NCBI GenBank assembly: GCA_014529385.2
Contig: CM043944.1
Span: 58,268,268-58,332,267 of the forward strand
Direction of reading: 5' to 3'
Origin: Adiantum capillus-veneris
Lineage: Eukaryota; Streptophyta; Polypodiopsida; Polypodiales; Pteridaceae
DNA length: 64,000 nt
This document shows positions 33,107 through 45,560 of this stretch, one piece after another. The translations under genes were made by a program, and so were the position numbers. Below the pieces are notes generated by a model. It did no database searches. It saw only the letters and a list, made by a program, of their open reading frames with translations, and had not been told where the DNA came from. Position 1 is the first letter of the stretch. Each line of letters opens with the position of its first letter.

Positions 33107-33464
33107 CAGGCATTTAATATTTACGTGATCGCGTGAAATTTCTTGTGATCACAATGTTTATAATCACATTCACATAATCACAATTAACATGATCACGAAA
33201 AAGGCGATAAGTGGTGATGTGGCAACCCACCAAAACCCCGTTAGGATATGTGTTTTTTTTTACGGTCCCATCGAGAAACTATAAGAACGCTAAACCAAGC
33301 CCACCAAGAAATGAAAAATTCTTGGTGGGATTGCCAAATTGGATAATCTCTATAGGTTGAGGGAAAGTCACGTGAATATTTAACGTGATCATGTGTTTTG
33401 AAGTGTGATCACTCAACGTGATTAACGTGATCACATATTTGTGATCACGTTAATGAAATCCGTG
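33107..33464. mobile_element. hAT-like MITE (358 bp) in element A's LTR
   Basis: It is flanked by the perfect 8-bp duplication GCTGAGGG (33099-33106 and 33465-33472) and absent from B's LTRs, which read straight through GCTGAGGGG. Ends are imperfect inverted repeats, CAGGCATTTAATATT-TACGTGATC at the left and CACGGATTTCATTAACGTGATC as the reverse complement of the right. The subterminal regions are full of GTGATCAC and ACGTGATC words. An 8-bp duplication and a CA-start fit the hAT superfamily. There is no coding capacity. Confidence 0.85.
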
Positions 33465-34567
33465 GCTGAGGGGATATAATTGAAATGAATACATGGACTT
33501 GAAGTGCTCACTTTGTGGAGCACATTGGTCTTTCCAGATCAGTGATCGGAGTTACGGTTACCAAGATATGGGCCGTTAAAGATTCATCTGGGGTCGATTT
33601 TGTACCAGTTAGATCCGCTCGATCGGTGTGCCATCTTGGAATTTTACAACCTTAGCAGGGTTTGTATGTGTTCTATGCACTTTGAGAAGTCTAAAGGAAC
33701 TAACGGCTCATCAGACCGAGTCTGGGTTCATGAGATATGGCTTGAGGCCGATGTCAGCTCTGCCGGCACAACTGAGCAGGATGAATTTTGGAATCCAGAT
33801 GATATTGTCAGTCAAGTGGTGCTAAAAATTGAAAGCCGTGCTAACAATTCTTTGACCAGTGTGCATGCTAAATGCCTTAATGGGCAATTCCTTAGACGAT
33901 ATGTGTTACAAATATGGTGCTCATATGAAAGAACGATGTTTTTGATGAGGTCTTTGTCCGAAATGTCCTCTCATGGAGCGTATTAATAAAGCCACCCAAT
34001 TGAGGGGAACCGGAGTCATGCTAGGCATTGGGGCCGGAGATGTATATCAAATGTGGTGCCCTTACAAGTGGCCGTGCCACCCAATAAAGCATTAGGGCCG
34101 CCCGCTTGAGGTCATAGTTTTAAGGCCACCCATTATGTTAAATAAAGGCTTAAGTGTGAACCAAAGGGGGTAAAAAAGTAATGGCATGGCGTGAGCAGCG
34201 AGTGGCGGGGCAGGCAGCAACAGAGGAGCTCGCGCAGGGCTGGAAAGAGCTCGGCTGAGCACGACCAAGAGACAAAAACCTCTCAGCTTGCCAAGGCACC
34301 CCATCCGATACTAATTCCGTCGCAAACCGTGTAGGTCAGGTTCAGGGCTTGCCACGTCAAAGCAGCCGCTCCCATGCCACATCAGTCACTGCGCCGCGAC
34401 TGCATGGTGGGGCCTAAAATTGGAGCGGTTAGCAAAGAGAAAAAAAAGAGGTTACGGAGAATCCAGGCAGGGCAATGGTTACGAAGGATAGAAAGAAGCA
34501 AAAGGGAGGGCCTTTTCCCGCTCTCTCTCGCTTTTGTGCTGGAGAAGGGGAAGCAAGGAGAGGAATG

Positions 34568-34570
<3 letters not shown>

Positions 34571-34608
<38 letters not shown>
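34571..34608. repeat. TC microsatellite in A's LTR
   Basis: Nineteen uninterrupted TC units. The open frames through it are artefacts of the repeat. Confidence 0.95.
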
Positions 34609-34611
<3 letters not shown>

Positions 34612-35392
34612 CTTAAGAACCAAAGCAATGCAAGTAGGGCACTCATGTTGAAGAAGAAAGCAGGAAAGTTTCTCTCGCATGCTCTCAAAGAATCAAGCCA
34701 TACTCTCTTTTGCTCTATCTCTCTGGGCCCTTTAAAGGCTTGAAGGAGAGCTCTCATTTTCGAACCAAAGCAAGAGTATGGTGAGGTAGCAAGCTGGGGA
34801 GTTCAAAGGCATACAACGGTTCTCTCTCTCGCTCTATCTCTCTCAAGCCACGACAAAAGAGGGATATCAAGTTCTAATTGTAGGCAAAAGCGTTGTATCA
34901 ATACTCTTGGTCGGATTTGTGAGGATTAAACTCCATAAGCTAGAGATTTGACCTAGTAGTGTTGCTAATGGCAGGAATTGTGATCTGGAAGTACGCAAAG
35001 GAGTAGTAAGGTATGAAGGAGAGAGAATAACCTCTCTCTACTATATTTGGGAGATACAAGGACATCAAGCAAGGAATTTTACCAGATAATTATGTCCTAA
35101 TCAGCTTATAAAGGCTCTAATGGCAGACTTAAGTGGAAATTTTAGAGTCTTGGTCTAACTCAAGAGCATTAAACTCTCTTAACTCCATCAGTGCCGTTAA
35201 CGGAAACATTGGCAATCGAATTCTACTTTGGCTAATCATTAGCAGCTTAAACCATTCCAGTGGTCAAGTTTTAAGCATTTAAAGTGTCATCATAGTCTTT
35301 TGCCTTGTGTCATGCATCTTGTCTCTCTTATTTCCCATAGCAAGTTGCTAGGCACTGACCCGGCTCACCTCGTGAACCCATATCCCCTGACA

Positions 35393-35857
35393 ATGGCTGT
35401 TCTTGAGAGAAGAGAGAGAAGGTGTGTGACTGTGTGTATGTGCTTATTAAGGGTTTGAGAGGGAGCATTCTTTCATTTTTGCGGCTATGAAGCACTCCAA
35501 TGCATATACTTTGCATGCTAGAGACTGGCTCTGTGTGTTGTTGGCGTGCTTGGAAGGCAATTGTTCATTGGTGCATACGCCGGGGAAGGCTAGTCATGGA
35601 ATTTACAAGAAGTAGAAGGGAAGGGGTTGGCCTCACCTTGTAAATATTGTAGGTTTTGACATTGTGAAGAAGTGGGTATGATGAGGACAGGGAATCCCAT
35701 ATTCAAAAATCCAAGTGGCCACTACAAGGCAAAGACAAGATGGGCTACCGAGCAGTGTGAATGAAGTTTGGACTGCTACTAAGGCCCAATCAACATGAGC
35801 AAGAGAGTGTTGGTTGAAGTAAGGAATAGTGGAAGTGAAAGATTAGGATGAGGAAAG
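35393..35857. other. Flank between A and F, nothing recognised
   Basis: Sequence immediately right of A's LTR. There is no open frame of note and no similarity to the other elements that I can see. It may belong to F's truncated RT region or be pre-existing DNA. Confidence 0.5.
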
Positions 35858-37702
35858 TCATTTTTTAGGTCTTGACGCAGGCATCAATATGCATAGACTC
35901 AATAGGAAATCAATAACAATGTCTGATTGATGTACATCCCATCCAACATGAGATGCCAATGCACATAGAAAATGCACAGTAGTCATGCAACAAGTGGGAG
36001 AAAAAGTCTTTTGCAACAAGCCGATCCTTAAAGCAATCAATCTCACCATCGGCTTGTGCTTACATTACCGCAAGTTCTAGTACATGGTAAAAAAGTCTGA
36101 ACATAATCTTCCACAAACACAACAATGAGTCTCGTGAAACCAAGATATGTTTTGTTTGTGGGGGATACAATTTGTAACCTTTGCTAGCTTTCATTACTAT
36201 GACTGGAAAAAAATTCATTTGATAGGCTTATCAACCAATTTTCTACGCTACGTTTATGGCACTAAAGCATAATCCAAACAAGAAAAAACACACATATGAT
36301 CAAAGATGACTTTCTATCATGCTATAATTCATATGGAGTCATAGAATGCAATTTGATAGCCTTATCAACCAATTTTATATGCTACATTTATGGCACCAAA
36401 GAATAAGCCAAACAAGAAAAAACACGCATGTGATCAATCGATCGCTTTCTATCATGCCATGATTCATATGAGTCATAGAATGCAAAGCTTTTTTAGGACA
36501 CCTATTAAGTACATAAGTAGCATACATGATAGCCTCAATCCAAAACACATGTAGAAAATCTTGACTCTTGACCACACATCGTGCCATCTCCGTAAGAGAC
36601 CTATTTTTCCTTTCAGTAACACCATCTTTTTGAGGTGTATAGGACACTACACATTGATGTTTTATCCCACGACTAGCCAGATTCTCATTACACTCACGAG
36701 ACATATATATTCCTTCCCTTGATCTGAATGGAGGGTGCCCATAGTACATTTTGAGACATTTTCAGCCATAATAAAATATTTCTTGAAGTACATAAACACT
36801 TCGGACCGAGCTTTAAGCAGATACACCCATTTATGCCTGAAGTAATCATCAATTGAAGTCACAAAGTAAAAGTAATTTTCCAAGGACGGAGTTTTCATGG
36901 GCCCACAAACATCACTATGCACAAGTTGCAATCTGCATGTAGCCCTATCTGAGCCATTCTTAGGAAACTTCTAACATTGCATCTTACCCAATATATAACC
37001 TTTATAGGTACTTCAAGAGGCGGCAAAAAATCAACCATATTAGATTTCTGCAAACAAAGCAAACTAGTAAAATTTAGATGTCCAGAACATGCATGACAAA
37101 TGTTTGCATCTGAAATAGCCATTGAATCTGCAACTGTATTTGCAACAATCTACCCACACCTATTATACAAAGAAAACTTATACATTCCACAACACAAAAT
37201 TCCAGATGCAATAATTTTATCACAAAAGATGAGATTATGAACTATACATCTCTCGTCCACAAGTCTGCCACCAACAAGGTCAAGTTTAGCAAGTCTAACA
37301 AGATCAAGTCTAGCAAGTGCAGATATATACAAAAGGTTCTTCTTGATCCTAGGTACATAAAGTGCATCGACAAGTGTGGAAGAACTGGCATTAAAAGTAG
37401 TCAACACAATCTTTTCAACTCCCCTGACCGGATAAGAGTCATTGTTAAAACAAGTGACTGTGTTCCCATTAGGGACATAGAGAGGTAAACAAGTCACGAT
37501 GAGAGGTAATGTGCTATGTAGCACCACTATCATAGTACCACACATGTGAATCTGCCACATCTGACATACACACATCATGGATAGAAGGATCATAGGTGCA
37601 CTCTACACTAAATGCCCACTCTGTGTCTACATCTAAATCACAATCTCCTTTCACAAAAGATTCTGATGTGCTTTTAGTGGAACCAACCTCTTTTGCCTTC
37701 AA
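35858..37702 (-). pseudogene. Element F pol: protease, integrase and start of reverse transcriptase
   Basis: Protease: WYYDSGAT at about 37520 (Asp-Ser-Gly intact). The pre-integrase region (LYVPRIKKNLLYIS) lies at about 37350. Integrase: CHACSGH zinc remnants near 37100, then LVHSDVCGP (about 36925), LHSDQGKEY (about 36735) and GVTERKNR (about 36620), giving a complete Asp-Asp-Glu triad across frames. A 134-bp tandem duplication (36217-36484) lies at the end of integrase. The linker resembles the usual YxLYNPxTKKIxVSRDV block at about 36200-36120. RT starts with TFSPTCCMTTV...WDVHQSDIV (36000-35890) and stops there. Confidence 0.75.
36217..36484. repeat. 134-bp tandem duplication in element F
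   Basis: Units 36217-36350 and 36351-36484 both start ATTTGATAG and end ATAGAATGCA, with about 20 differences between them. The duplication is local and old, and it covers the integrase end of Copia F. Confidence 0.85.
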
Positions 37703-38594
37703 TTTTGGACACTACTTGATTGATCAAGTGATCATTAGCTTTACAATAATGGCAACACACCTTCATATTTCCTTTTCCACCAAAATTATTAGATAAAGTG
37801 CTACCACCAGAAGCATTAGGAACATATAATTTATCACTCACAAAAGAACCATGAGAAGTGGGTACATTGCTATTACCACTTTCTCTTTGAGCAAAAATAA
37901 ATGCTTGTTTAATTGCACATTGTTTAGCCCTATTTTTTCTTGAAAGTGACTCTTACAACAAACATGTGCATAATGCATCAAACTTGACAACATCAAGATT
38001 CCTTGGGTCATAAGTCTTCAAGTACTAGCAAAAGTCTAATAGAAATCAGGCAAAGCATCAAGAACATTTTGCACAAGGAAGCTGTCAGAAATGACTTTGC
38101 CTGTAGAAATAAGTTACTCATTTATATCCTTGAAACCAATAAGAAAAGTTTCCATGTCATCTTTCTCATGCATAATCCTCAATTCAAGCTCTTTATGTAG
38201 TAGTGTAATTTTAACGTCATTGCGACTTGCATAAAGACCAACAAGAATATCCAAGCCTATTTTGCAAATTTAGTTAAACAAATATGAGGAGTAATATTGT
38301 GCTTCACAGATAACACAATCAATACATAAGCTTCTGCATCTCTAACATCTCAACAATATTGCTCAATCGTTGGAGAAACAGCTCTAGCAAAATCAACCTT
38401 GCCACCAAAACCTACAACATCATCAACATTGTGTGTATCCACAAAAACAGAACTTACATCAATGCCATGAGAAACATTCCAAATTTCTTTGATACAAGAA
38501 CATGTTGCATCGTGTAATCTCATATTGAGTAATTGTCCCAATCCAAATTATCCTCAACATCAAACATATTGAACACATCTGTGTTGTAAACCAT
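37703..38594 (-). pseudogene. Element F gag, degenerate
   Basis: A likely start at 38594 (MVYNTDVFNMFD) follows the PBS by about 300 bases. Multiple stops and frame changes follow. The end is readable as a nucleocapsid with CCHYCKANDHLINQV near 37740, a Copia knuckle whose last Cys has been lost, preceded by a Ser/Gly/Asn-rich segment. Confidence 0.6.
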
Positions 38595-38899
38595 GGTGAG
38601 TTCCTGCACCTGATGTAAAAACTACCCCAAAAGAGGAGAAATGAAGCAATAACAACACCTACTATATCAAAACCCAAAGAGGGTTGTAAGAGACTTGTTA
38701 TGCAAAAAGTGACACTGATAGAAATTTTGCAAAAAAGGATGAAATTGCCTATGCATTACTACCTGCAGTGGAAACGGAGACCAAAATGAGTCCGAATGAC
38801 CGAAGTATTTGTCAACCTGCTAACACTCACCAAAGGTCACCAAAATCTAAGAAAGTGAGCAAGCATGTGCTAGTGACTATGCTTGGGAGAATGCAACTT

Positions 38900-38912
38900 G
38901 CTCCAATACCAA
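38900..38912 (-). other. Element F primer-binding site
   Basis: The minus strand reads TTGGTATTGGAGCAAG right after the LTR end TTTCCAACA. It matches the initiator tRNA-Met site TGGTATCAGAGC with two changes. Confidence 0.75.
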
Positions 38913-38913
38913 T

Positions 38914-39900
38914 TGTTGGAAATAGGGTTGGAGGAAAACACACATAGCTTGGAGAAGATGAAGGAGCTTAAGGCACACAAGAGAGAGTATTATTTCTTAG
39001 TGCACAATGGAAATATAAGTTAGACCTTGAATGATGGGCATATATACAATCCATGACAAAAAAAACTCTTAGTGAGGGAAAAAATTCCCCGACAGTCCTT
39101 AGTGTGTTCACACACATCATTATCACATATGTATGGTAGTAGAAAGTAGGTGTGCATGGATGGGAGTGCTCGAAGAGTTCATGAAAGCATTGGAAAGTAG
39201 GAGTGATGCACCATTTCACTGTACCAAAATTGTTAGTGCAAGTCTTGAATGATAGTCAAATGCACCATTTCAATGACCAAAATGGTTGGTGCAAGACTTT
39301 TTTGGGCACTCAATGGGATCTTCTGCATCATATCGTCTTAAATCTATGAAGGAAAGAGTGGAAGAGAACACAAGAGGAACAACACAAAAAAGCATAGAGA
39401 TGTAGAACCCCAAAAGCGTGTAAAGAATCACATCGGATGCACATATATAGAGGGAAACCAAGGGCTACATAGAGTGACTATATATATAGATAAATAGCCA
39501 TGCTCAAACAAGGGTCCCTTAGTGTGGATCAAAAAGTCCTTTGGGGTTAAAGGGAAAACCCACATCTCTATATGATATTCACCATTATATTTAAATTTTA
39601 TTGAATATACAAAGATAATATACGTGAAGAGCTACATCACTTCTATGATATACAATGGCCTCAAAGTCTCAATAGAATTTATATAATAAAATAAAATGAA
39701 GTGAAATGTGTACTATATTGATTTTGTGGTAACTATATCTTCAACATATATATACGAGCTTTGAGTTTACTTCATCCTAGCTCATCTCTACGACACCTAG
39801 TAACATCATGAAATCAAATAATTCAAAGTAGAAATCATGTCAATGTTAAAAAAAATCACAAGCACAATGTCTTTGGAGACGGTTCATGACTTGACTCATT
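38914..39900 (-). repeat. Element F 5' LTR (outer border uncertain)
   Basis: The inner border TGTTGGAAATAGG (plus strand) at 38914 is set by the adjoining PBS. The stretch 39385-39900 is repeated at 50808-51118 plus 55539-55760 (shared AAACAAGGGTCCCT, CTACATCACT, ACAATGTCTTT-type blocks), so it is part of an LTR family. I could not see a clear outer TG/CA end. 39900-40455 shows nothing recognisable. Confidence 0.55.
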
Positions 39901-40455
39901 GCACAACAATAAAATTACTCAAAATGTATTGAATAATATATATGTATCATCACAGTAGGCATAAAACTATTTACTACCAAACACATATAACATGTATACA
40001 TGTTAAACAACATTGGACCCCATGTATATTTAAGTTTGGAAAAAATCGTTATCTAATACAAAAAAATTAGCAGCTAGCATAACAAAACCATCATCTTGAA
40101 CAATGATCAAATCATCTGACACAATAAAACCATCAATTGGAATAACAAACCATTAGGAGGTTTTGGAGATCATTTAGAGGGTCTTGTAAGAAATTCTATT
40201 TCTCTCTCTAAAAAATCTTGATACAAGGTGTGCGCATTTATAAAGTACAGCTGAAAGGAAACCATATGCTCTAAAACGTGAATTTGACATTGGATAGTTT
40301 TATATTTTTCCAAAAAGTAGTGACAATAGTATGCAATCATAGACCTATTAATAAGAGGTAAATTTGACGATTCTAACACCATTCAAGTCAAGTGAAAAAA
40401 TAGATAAAAATCCAATCCGTAGGTAGGTACTCTATCCTGGGCTTAGCAAGTCTAT

Positions 40456-43080
40456 ATGAACCTTAGATCTGGTCGTACACTAGAAAATCAAGGCATACTT
40501 GGAGAGACCGCTAGTAGGGTATCCACTTAAGAGTGCGTGAATGAAGGTGATCAATTGGGCACTATCTTTGAAGAAGTCCCAAACACTTATTCTGACTCAA
40601 CATCTAAAATTTCTTCCTATTTGACTCCGTCAGGAATCAGAACTATAGTGCGATATAAGCACATACTCACCTTTTATAAGACTAACGTCCATGGAGCTGA
40701 GGTTTACCTGGATCCTAATGAAGAGTATGCCATTCACATTGATGACCGTGACATAGAGTTTCAAGAGGAAATTAGGACAAACAAACAAGGAAAAATGTAA
40801 TTGGATAAAAATGGAACTTAGTATGTAAAAGCTGAAAATTGTGATATGATAGACAAATGGGAGTTAGAAGTGAATTCAATAATTCTAGATATGGCAAGAA
40901 AGGAAGGTCCACCAACTTTAGAATTTGAGGGATACGATTAAGTTGATCTAAAATCTTCGAAATGGTTTAGTATCAATAATTTTAGGATTGGAGTTTATTC
41001 TTGGGAGGATAGGAACGCCAATGATCTTTTATGGACCTCTCATGCCAAGCCAGGGAAATTAGCACCCATGAAGATCATCTATATCTTCAAGATCAAGGAT
41101 AAGGTTCTAGTAGATCTACCATCTTACCTATTTAGGGATTGTTATAAAAATAACTTTGTTATGATGAGTCATGAGGAGGTAGAATAGGCCAGATACCAAG
41201 GATACTCTATAAGAGATTGGACATTGGGACAAGGACCTGATCCTATTCAAGAAAGAAACTCCGCAACAAATCTTTTGGGAGCAATGCTAAAAAATTAGAA
41301 CCTACCTCATCATGGAAAAAACCGAGTGACATTAGAGCCAATGCAATGCTACATGAGTCACTATTTCCAACATATTGATTTAAAGGACTCAAGACAGGAC
41401 CAACTTCCAGAAGAGTTAAAAGTGATCCAAACAGACATGTTAGACCATATAATTTTCAAAAATGGGTGAAAGAAAACAATGGATCTAGGGATCCATATGA
41501 CCACTTAGCTAGCTTCAAGCAATTCCTAAGAGCAGAATGCATATTTGATTTCCACACTCAGTTTGAGGGATTTGAAATGACTTTAGAAGGAAAATCCTTG
41601 ATATAGTTCCAAAAAATCCACCAAGGACAATCATGGATTTAAATACATTAGCCCAGGGATTTGTAGCTGCATATTCCAAAACTGAGATCAAACATAACAC
41701 GGTAACTCAAATCTATAGCTTCAAACAGAAACAAGGCGAGTCTGTTAAGTATTGTGCAACTAGCTAAAGAAATACATTGCAAGATGTCCACAATTAGAAA
41801 TACTAGGAGAAGAAAGATGGTGTCATTGTTTCTAGAAGGATTTCTCAATAAAGAAATTCATGCTATACTGTATAGAAAGAAGCATACAATCCTAGAAGCT
41901 TGTGTATCAGATGTTATTTACTTGGGAGACAATTGTGATATTTTCAACGAAGAATGTGTCCCTAAGGATACTCTAAGTGAGAAAACAACATCCACAAAAC
42001 CAACACAAGTGGGAACAGCTTTGAAGCACCACTTATAGCCATAGAAGACATGCTCAAAAGGATGAATGAAATGATGAATAATATGCAGAAAGATCCTATG
42101 AGAGGACCTAGACAAGGAATACCTCAACAGGGACAACGAATTAGGTCATAAAAATGGTGTGCTATTGAGGATAAATGTACAAACCACGAGACCAATGAGT
42201 GCTATTACCGACCAAAGTACAATGGAAATGTTCAATATGTACCTATGAGACCACAAGGACAACCCATGTACAGATATTAGCCTAATATGGCCCCAGCACA
42301 AAGACCACAGATGGGTATGGAAAGACCACCACCAGTGTTGGGTCATTAACCTCCATTTCCTGGACATAATGAAATTCCTATAGAGTACATGCATTTTGAA
42401 GGAGTCATAGATGAACAAGCACTAGTGCCTGTTACACCTTATGTTGAGACTAGTTCATCTAAAGTAATAGAAGAAGGAGAGTGGTATAATTCACATCCAC
42501 CTTCAATGGAAGAGCCTATATATTATCCTACACCAGACCTTACACTGATGTAATTTGTATCTAATCAAGGTGTTAGACCTCCAATGGTTATAACACCCAT
42601 GATTAAGCCAAAGACTGGAAACTGCCATAACTGTGGTGCAGATGATCATTGGAAAAATGACCAGAACCTGACAAGAACATTAAGCGAGTTGAAGCTTTTT
42701 GTGTACAATGTTTCAAGAAGGGTGGACACTTTTCAAAAGACTGTCCAAAGAATTCAATAAACAAAGGAAAAGCAGTGGTGAATGTAGTACAAGTGATACC
42801 TAGTAGCTCTCTGGAAAGTGAACCAATTGTTCTAGTCAAGGTGATCACTAGAGGTCAAGCTAAGAAAAAGGAACATAACTCCTTCGATGAATCAGAGAAT
42901 ACTAAAAATTTCTCGCAAAAGACCAAGAAAAGAAGATGTCATATATATGAGATGAGAAAACAAAAACAACAGAAAGAAATTGAAGGAAAAGCCAAAAATC
43001 TATTCCAAGAAAAAGTGAAAGAAACTAAGAGTGAAATCAAGGAGACCCCAATAAAACCTGAGGATCAATTTTGGTAGATA
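40456..43080 (+). pseudogene. Element E gag and nucleocapsid
   Basis: The start MNLRSGRTL at 40456 parallels C's gag start. A stop near 40527, then 40537-40800 and many short pieces follow. The capsid core is recognisable around 41450-42040 (HYFQH, ISKRT-type remnants, FLEGFLNKEIHAIL). Knuckles are at about 42620 (CHNCGADDHWKND, frame lost after it) and 42700 (CVQCFKKGGHFSKDC, a five-residue gap before His). The following Lys-rich linker (42775-43077) matches C's 23620 region in composition. Confidence 0.7.
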
Positions 43081-43181
43081 AAATTCTTGAGCCAATCAAT
43101 GTAGCCTTGGGAGCTTTTCAAGCAGGGTTTAAAGCAGGCCAAAATATGAAAAACAAATAGGAAAACTATCCTTCTCCAGAT

Positions 43182-44280
43182 ATGGAAGCAGCTAAGCTTG
43201 AAGCTTATCAAAATTTCGTAAGAATTACTCAAGAAATGCTAAAAAAAGAAAAACCCAAGCTTGAGAGTATAAAAAAACCTGAGGATCTTGTGGTAGAAAC
43301 AAATAAAGAAAAATCCAAAGTGGTGGTAGAACCCCACCTTGAAACTAAAGAACCAGAACTCATAGTGCGTGACAATGAAGATGGTTTACATGCAATCCCG
43401 TTTGTGGAAAGAAGATTGGCTAGGACATTTATGAGAAAAAGTGAGAGAGGTTAATGATGGGAGCATAACGCTAAAATCAGCTCCTATAGAGGAAGTTTGG
43501 TTAGACAATTCACCTCCGGATATGGTTATGGATATACGATCGTTGTATGGGGATTGCGGTTCTGAAGCATTAGGAATGTCTAAGCCATTGACTCTAAAAA
43601 TAGTACCCTCTTACTTAGGAGACAACAAAGAGGAGTCTATAGTGTGCAAAAACACTAAGGTAAAAAGAACTGAACAAATCCTAGAGGTAGAGAACATCCA
43701 TTCAATCATGTCAACATCCATTCATATTTATGGAATGATTTACAAAAAGCTCTAGAGAAAGTGGGGATAACAAGGCTAATCGCAAAAAAATTGGGTAAAT
43801 TGAAACATGAATTGGATAACAAGGAGATTATATCCACCCCTGTGAAGAAAGTCGGAGAATACTATGAGGGTGAAGAAGGAAACACAACCCTTTTGATGAG
43901 ATATAATGATGTAGAAACCATGGCAATACTGGAGAATGGGACAGACATAGCCATAACAAAAAAAGCAGTATGGGAATCATGGGAAAAACTAGCCATTAGA
44001 CAAACTCGAATAAACTTACATTTGGCTGATGGACACATAGAAAAACCCCTAGGACTACTTGAAAAAGTGATAGTTAGCTCCTGTGGAATTGATTAGCAAC
44101 AAATTTTTCCAATAGTGGACTTTGGAAAGAAATTTTAATTATGAAATCATCTTGGGAAGGCCATTCATGTGGCAAGTACAGCTCATTCAAGATTGGGGGA
44201 AACAAATACCTGTACTTGAAGCAAGTGTAATCAATCACAAGGGTTAATTTGAAAGATCACACTTATAGAGATGTAATGAA
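43182..44280 (+). pseudogene. Element E linker and protease with mutated active site
   Basis: The Lys/Glu linker at 43182-43454 and 43441-43755 is followed by the protease block 43761-44096: EYYEGEEGNTTLL and, at 43932-43940, Glu-Asn-Gly where C has Asp-Ser-Gly. Both catalytic-loop residues are changed, so the enzyme is dead. LHLADGHIEKP closes the domain as in C, and more conserved protease sequence follows to about 44250 in another frame. Confidence 0.75.
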
Positions 44281-45560
44281 AATACCCATTCAAAAAATTG
44301 ACTCAGTCTCTTCAGCTGAATCAAAGCTTCCATCTTGGTTCAACAAAGACACACCTGTTTAGAAGTGTGGAGCTTCAGAAAATGAGAGTTTAAAATGAGA
44401 AGAATGTATCTTAGAAAGGGATTGCACGGATAATACATATATGGGTGAAAGCATGTTAACATGTCATGCTTTTTCATGTCCCGGACAATGCTAACTAGCA
44501 CAATTTTGACATATGCTAACTAGTACAATAACTTGAGCTACATCTCCAAGATCTATGACATATGATATATCAATAGAAAGCACTTGAAACAAGGAATCCA
44601 AATGTACAACCTCTGACAAATTTTGATATTATTTGTAAAAAATTTACCGGACGCCCAACTTTTCGAAGATGTGCTAACTTGAAACTGCTAACTAGCACAA
44701 AAAGCGTGACAGGTTAACACGCTTTCACCCATATACTTGAACCCTTTTCGGAGCATTTGTTTGAGCCATTTGAATGGACTCAAATTTTGGCAACAATGGA
44801 TGTGTGTGTGAAAACGTCTATTCCTACTCAGTTTTACAATGAGGATGGGTATGACATAATTCCCATACAAATGGTCTCAACCATTCAAATTGAAGATGAA
44901 ATTCAGGAACCCAAGGACTTATTGAAAGCTCAAAAAGTCTTTTTAGACCTCTATTATGATGCTACTAATGAGTTCGAAGAACATTAAAAAAAGAACATGT
45001 GAGAGCCCAAATACTACTAAAAGGAGAAGAAAAAGTTTTTTGACTTCCCAAATCAAAAACCAAGAAGATGGAAGTGGTATAGAAGAAAAACAGAAATAAA
45101 AAATTTGAAATTAGACCTATGCCATCAATTTCTAGCAGAACTAATTTTTTGATGCAAATAGATGCACATGATTGTGTCAAAGACAAAATCACGGGCAGAT
45201 ATTCTTCAAACAACAAGCAAGGTACATCAAAAACACCAAGGAAAATGAAAAAGGAAACTCAATCAAAACCTAAGCACCAAGATAACAAATCATCCATGAC
45301 ATGGGTTGAACAAAAGAAAAAATATCGAGTTAAAGAAAACTCTAAAGGAGGTGTATATCACTGAAATGAAAACAACCGAGGAGGAGAACAAAGATGTAAT
45401 GAGTGTTCCATCCCATTACAAAAAACATACTCTCCAAGACCAAAAGATCATAGTGGAACAACCTATTAGGGAGCTAAAAAAAGCACGGTGAGTCGTATGA
45501 ATGACCTACAAATGCAAAAAAAAAGAGTTAGCTGAACTAAGAGGAGAGCCTAGACCCATC
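44281..45560 (+). pseudogene. Element E protease-RT spacer
   Basis: Frame-broken Lys/Glu-rich region, homologous to C's 25005-26019. Matching blocks are DGYDIIPIQMVS against C's DGYDVRPYYMVS and DCVKDKITGRY against DCVKDQISGRF. A stretch at about 44440-44720 interrupts the similarity. Its two edges share a reversed copy of GTGTTAACATG / CATGTTAACAC-type sequence, perhaps a small inverted-repeat insertion. Confidence 0.5.

Larger units (their letters stand above)
1..35392 (+). mobile_element. Element A: Ty3/Gypsy LTR retrotransposon, 5' end outside window, heavily nested
   Basis: Plus-strand Gypsy element. The window opens in the middle of its gag gene. Order seen: gag-pro (to 1367), pol with RT, RNase H and integrase (1334 to about 5362), polypurine tract (5363-5377) and 3' LTR (from 5378). 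The LTR is interrupted by element B (5705-33075) and by a small MITE (33107-33464) and ends at 35392 with ...CCCCTGACA, the counterpart of B's LTR end ...CCCCCGACA. Without the insertions the LTR is about 2.27 kb, close to B's 2.14-kb 5' LTR. The 5' LTR and the target duplication of A lie outside the window, so its left border cannot be checked. A and B are the same family. A is the oldest layer of the nest. Confidence 0.85.
33080..35392 (+). repeat. Element A 3' LTR, continuation after element B
   Basis: It resumes with ACCGAATTGGGCAACTGCAGC, carries a MITE (33107-33464), and continues with GTGCTCACTTTGTGGAGCA, shared with B's LTRs. It ends near GGCTCACC...CCCCTGACA at 35392, parallel to B's GGCTCACC...CCCCCGACA. 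The middle (about 33600-35300) is strongly diverged from B. It includes a TC microsatellite and several CTCTCT-rich tracts. The open frames here (for example 33600-33986) have no recognisable product. Confidence 0.78.
35858..39900 (-). mobile_element. Element F: truncated Ty1/Copia retrotransposon
   Basis: Minus-strand order: LTR (from about 39900 to 38914), PBS (38912-38900), gag, protease, integrase, IN-RT linker, and the first part of RT, which breaks off near 35858. RNase H, polypurine tract and 3' LTR are missing. Frames are riddled with stops and indels, so this is an old copy. The outer LTR border is not determined. Confidence 0.8.

Noticed and set aside
33600-33986. 128-codon frame as a possible host gene
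   Set aside because: It lies inside A's 3' LTR, shows no domain and has unremarkable composition. Chance open frame.
36217-36484. CRISPR-like or satellite array
   Set aside because: Only two diverged units without spacers. It is a local duplication in a Copia relic.
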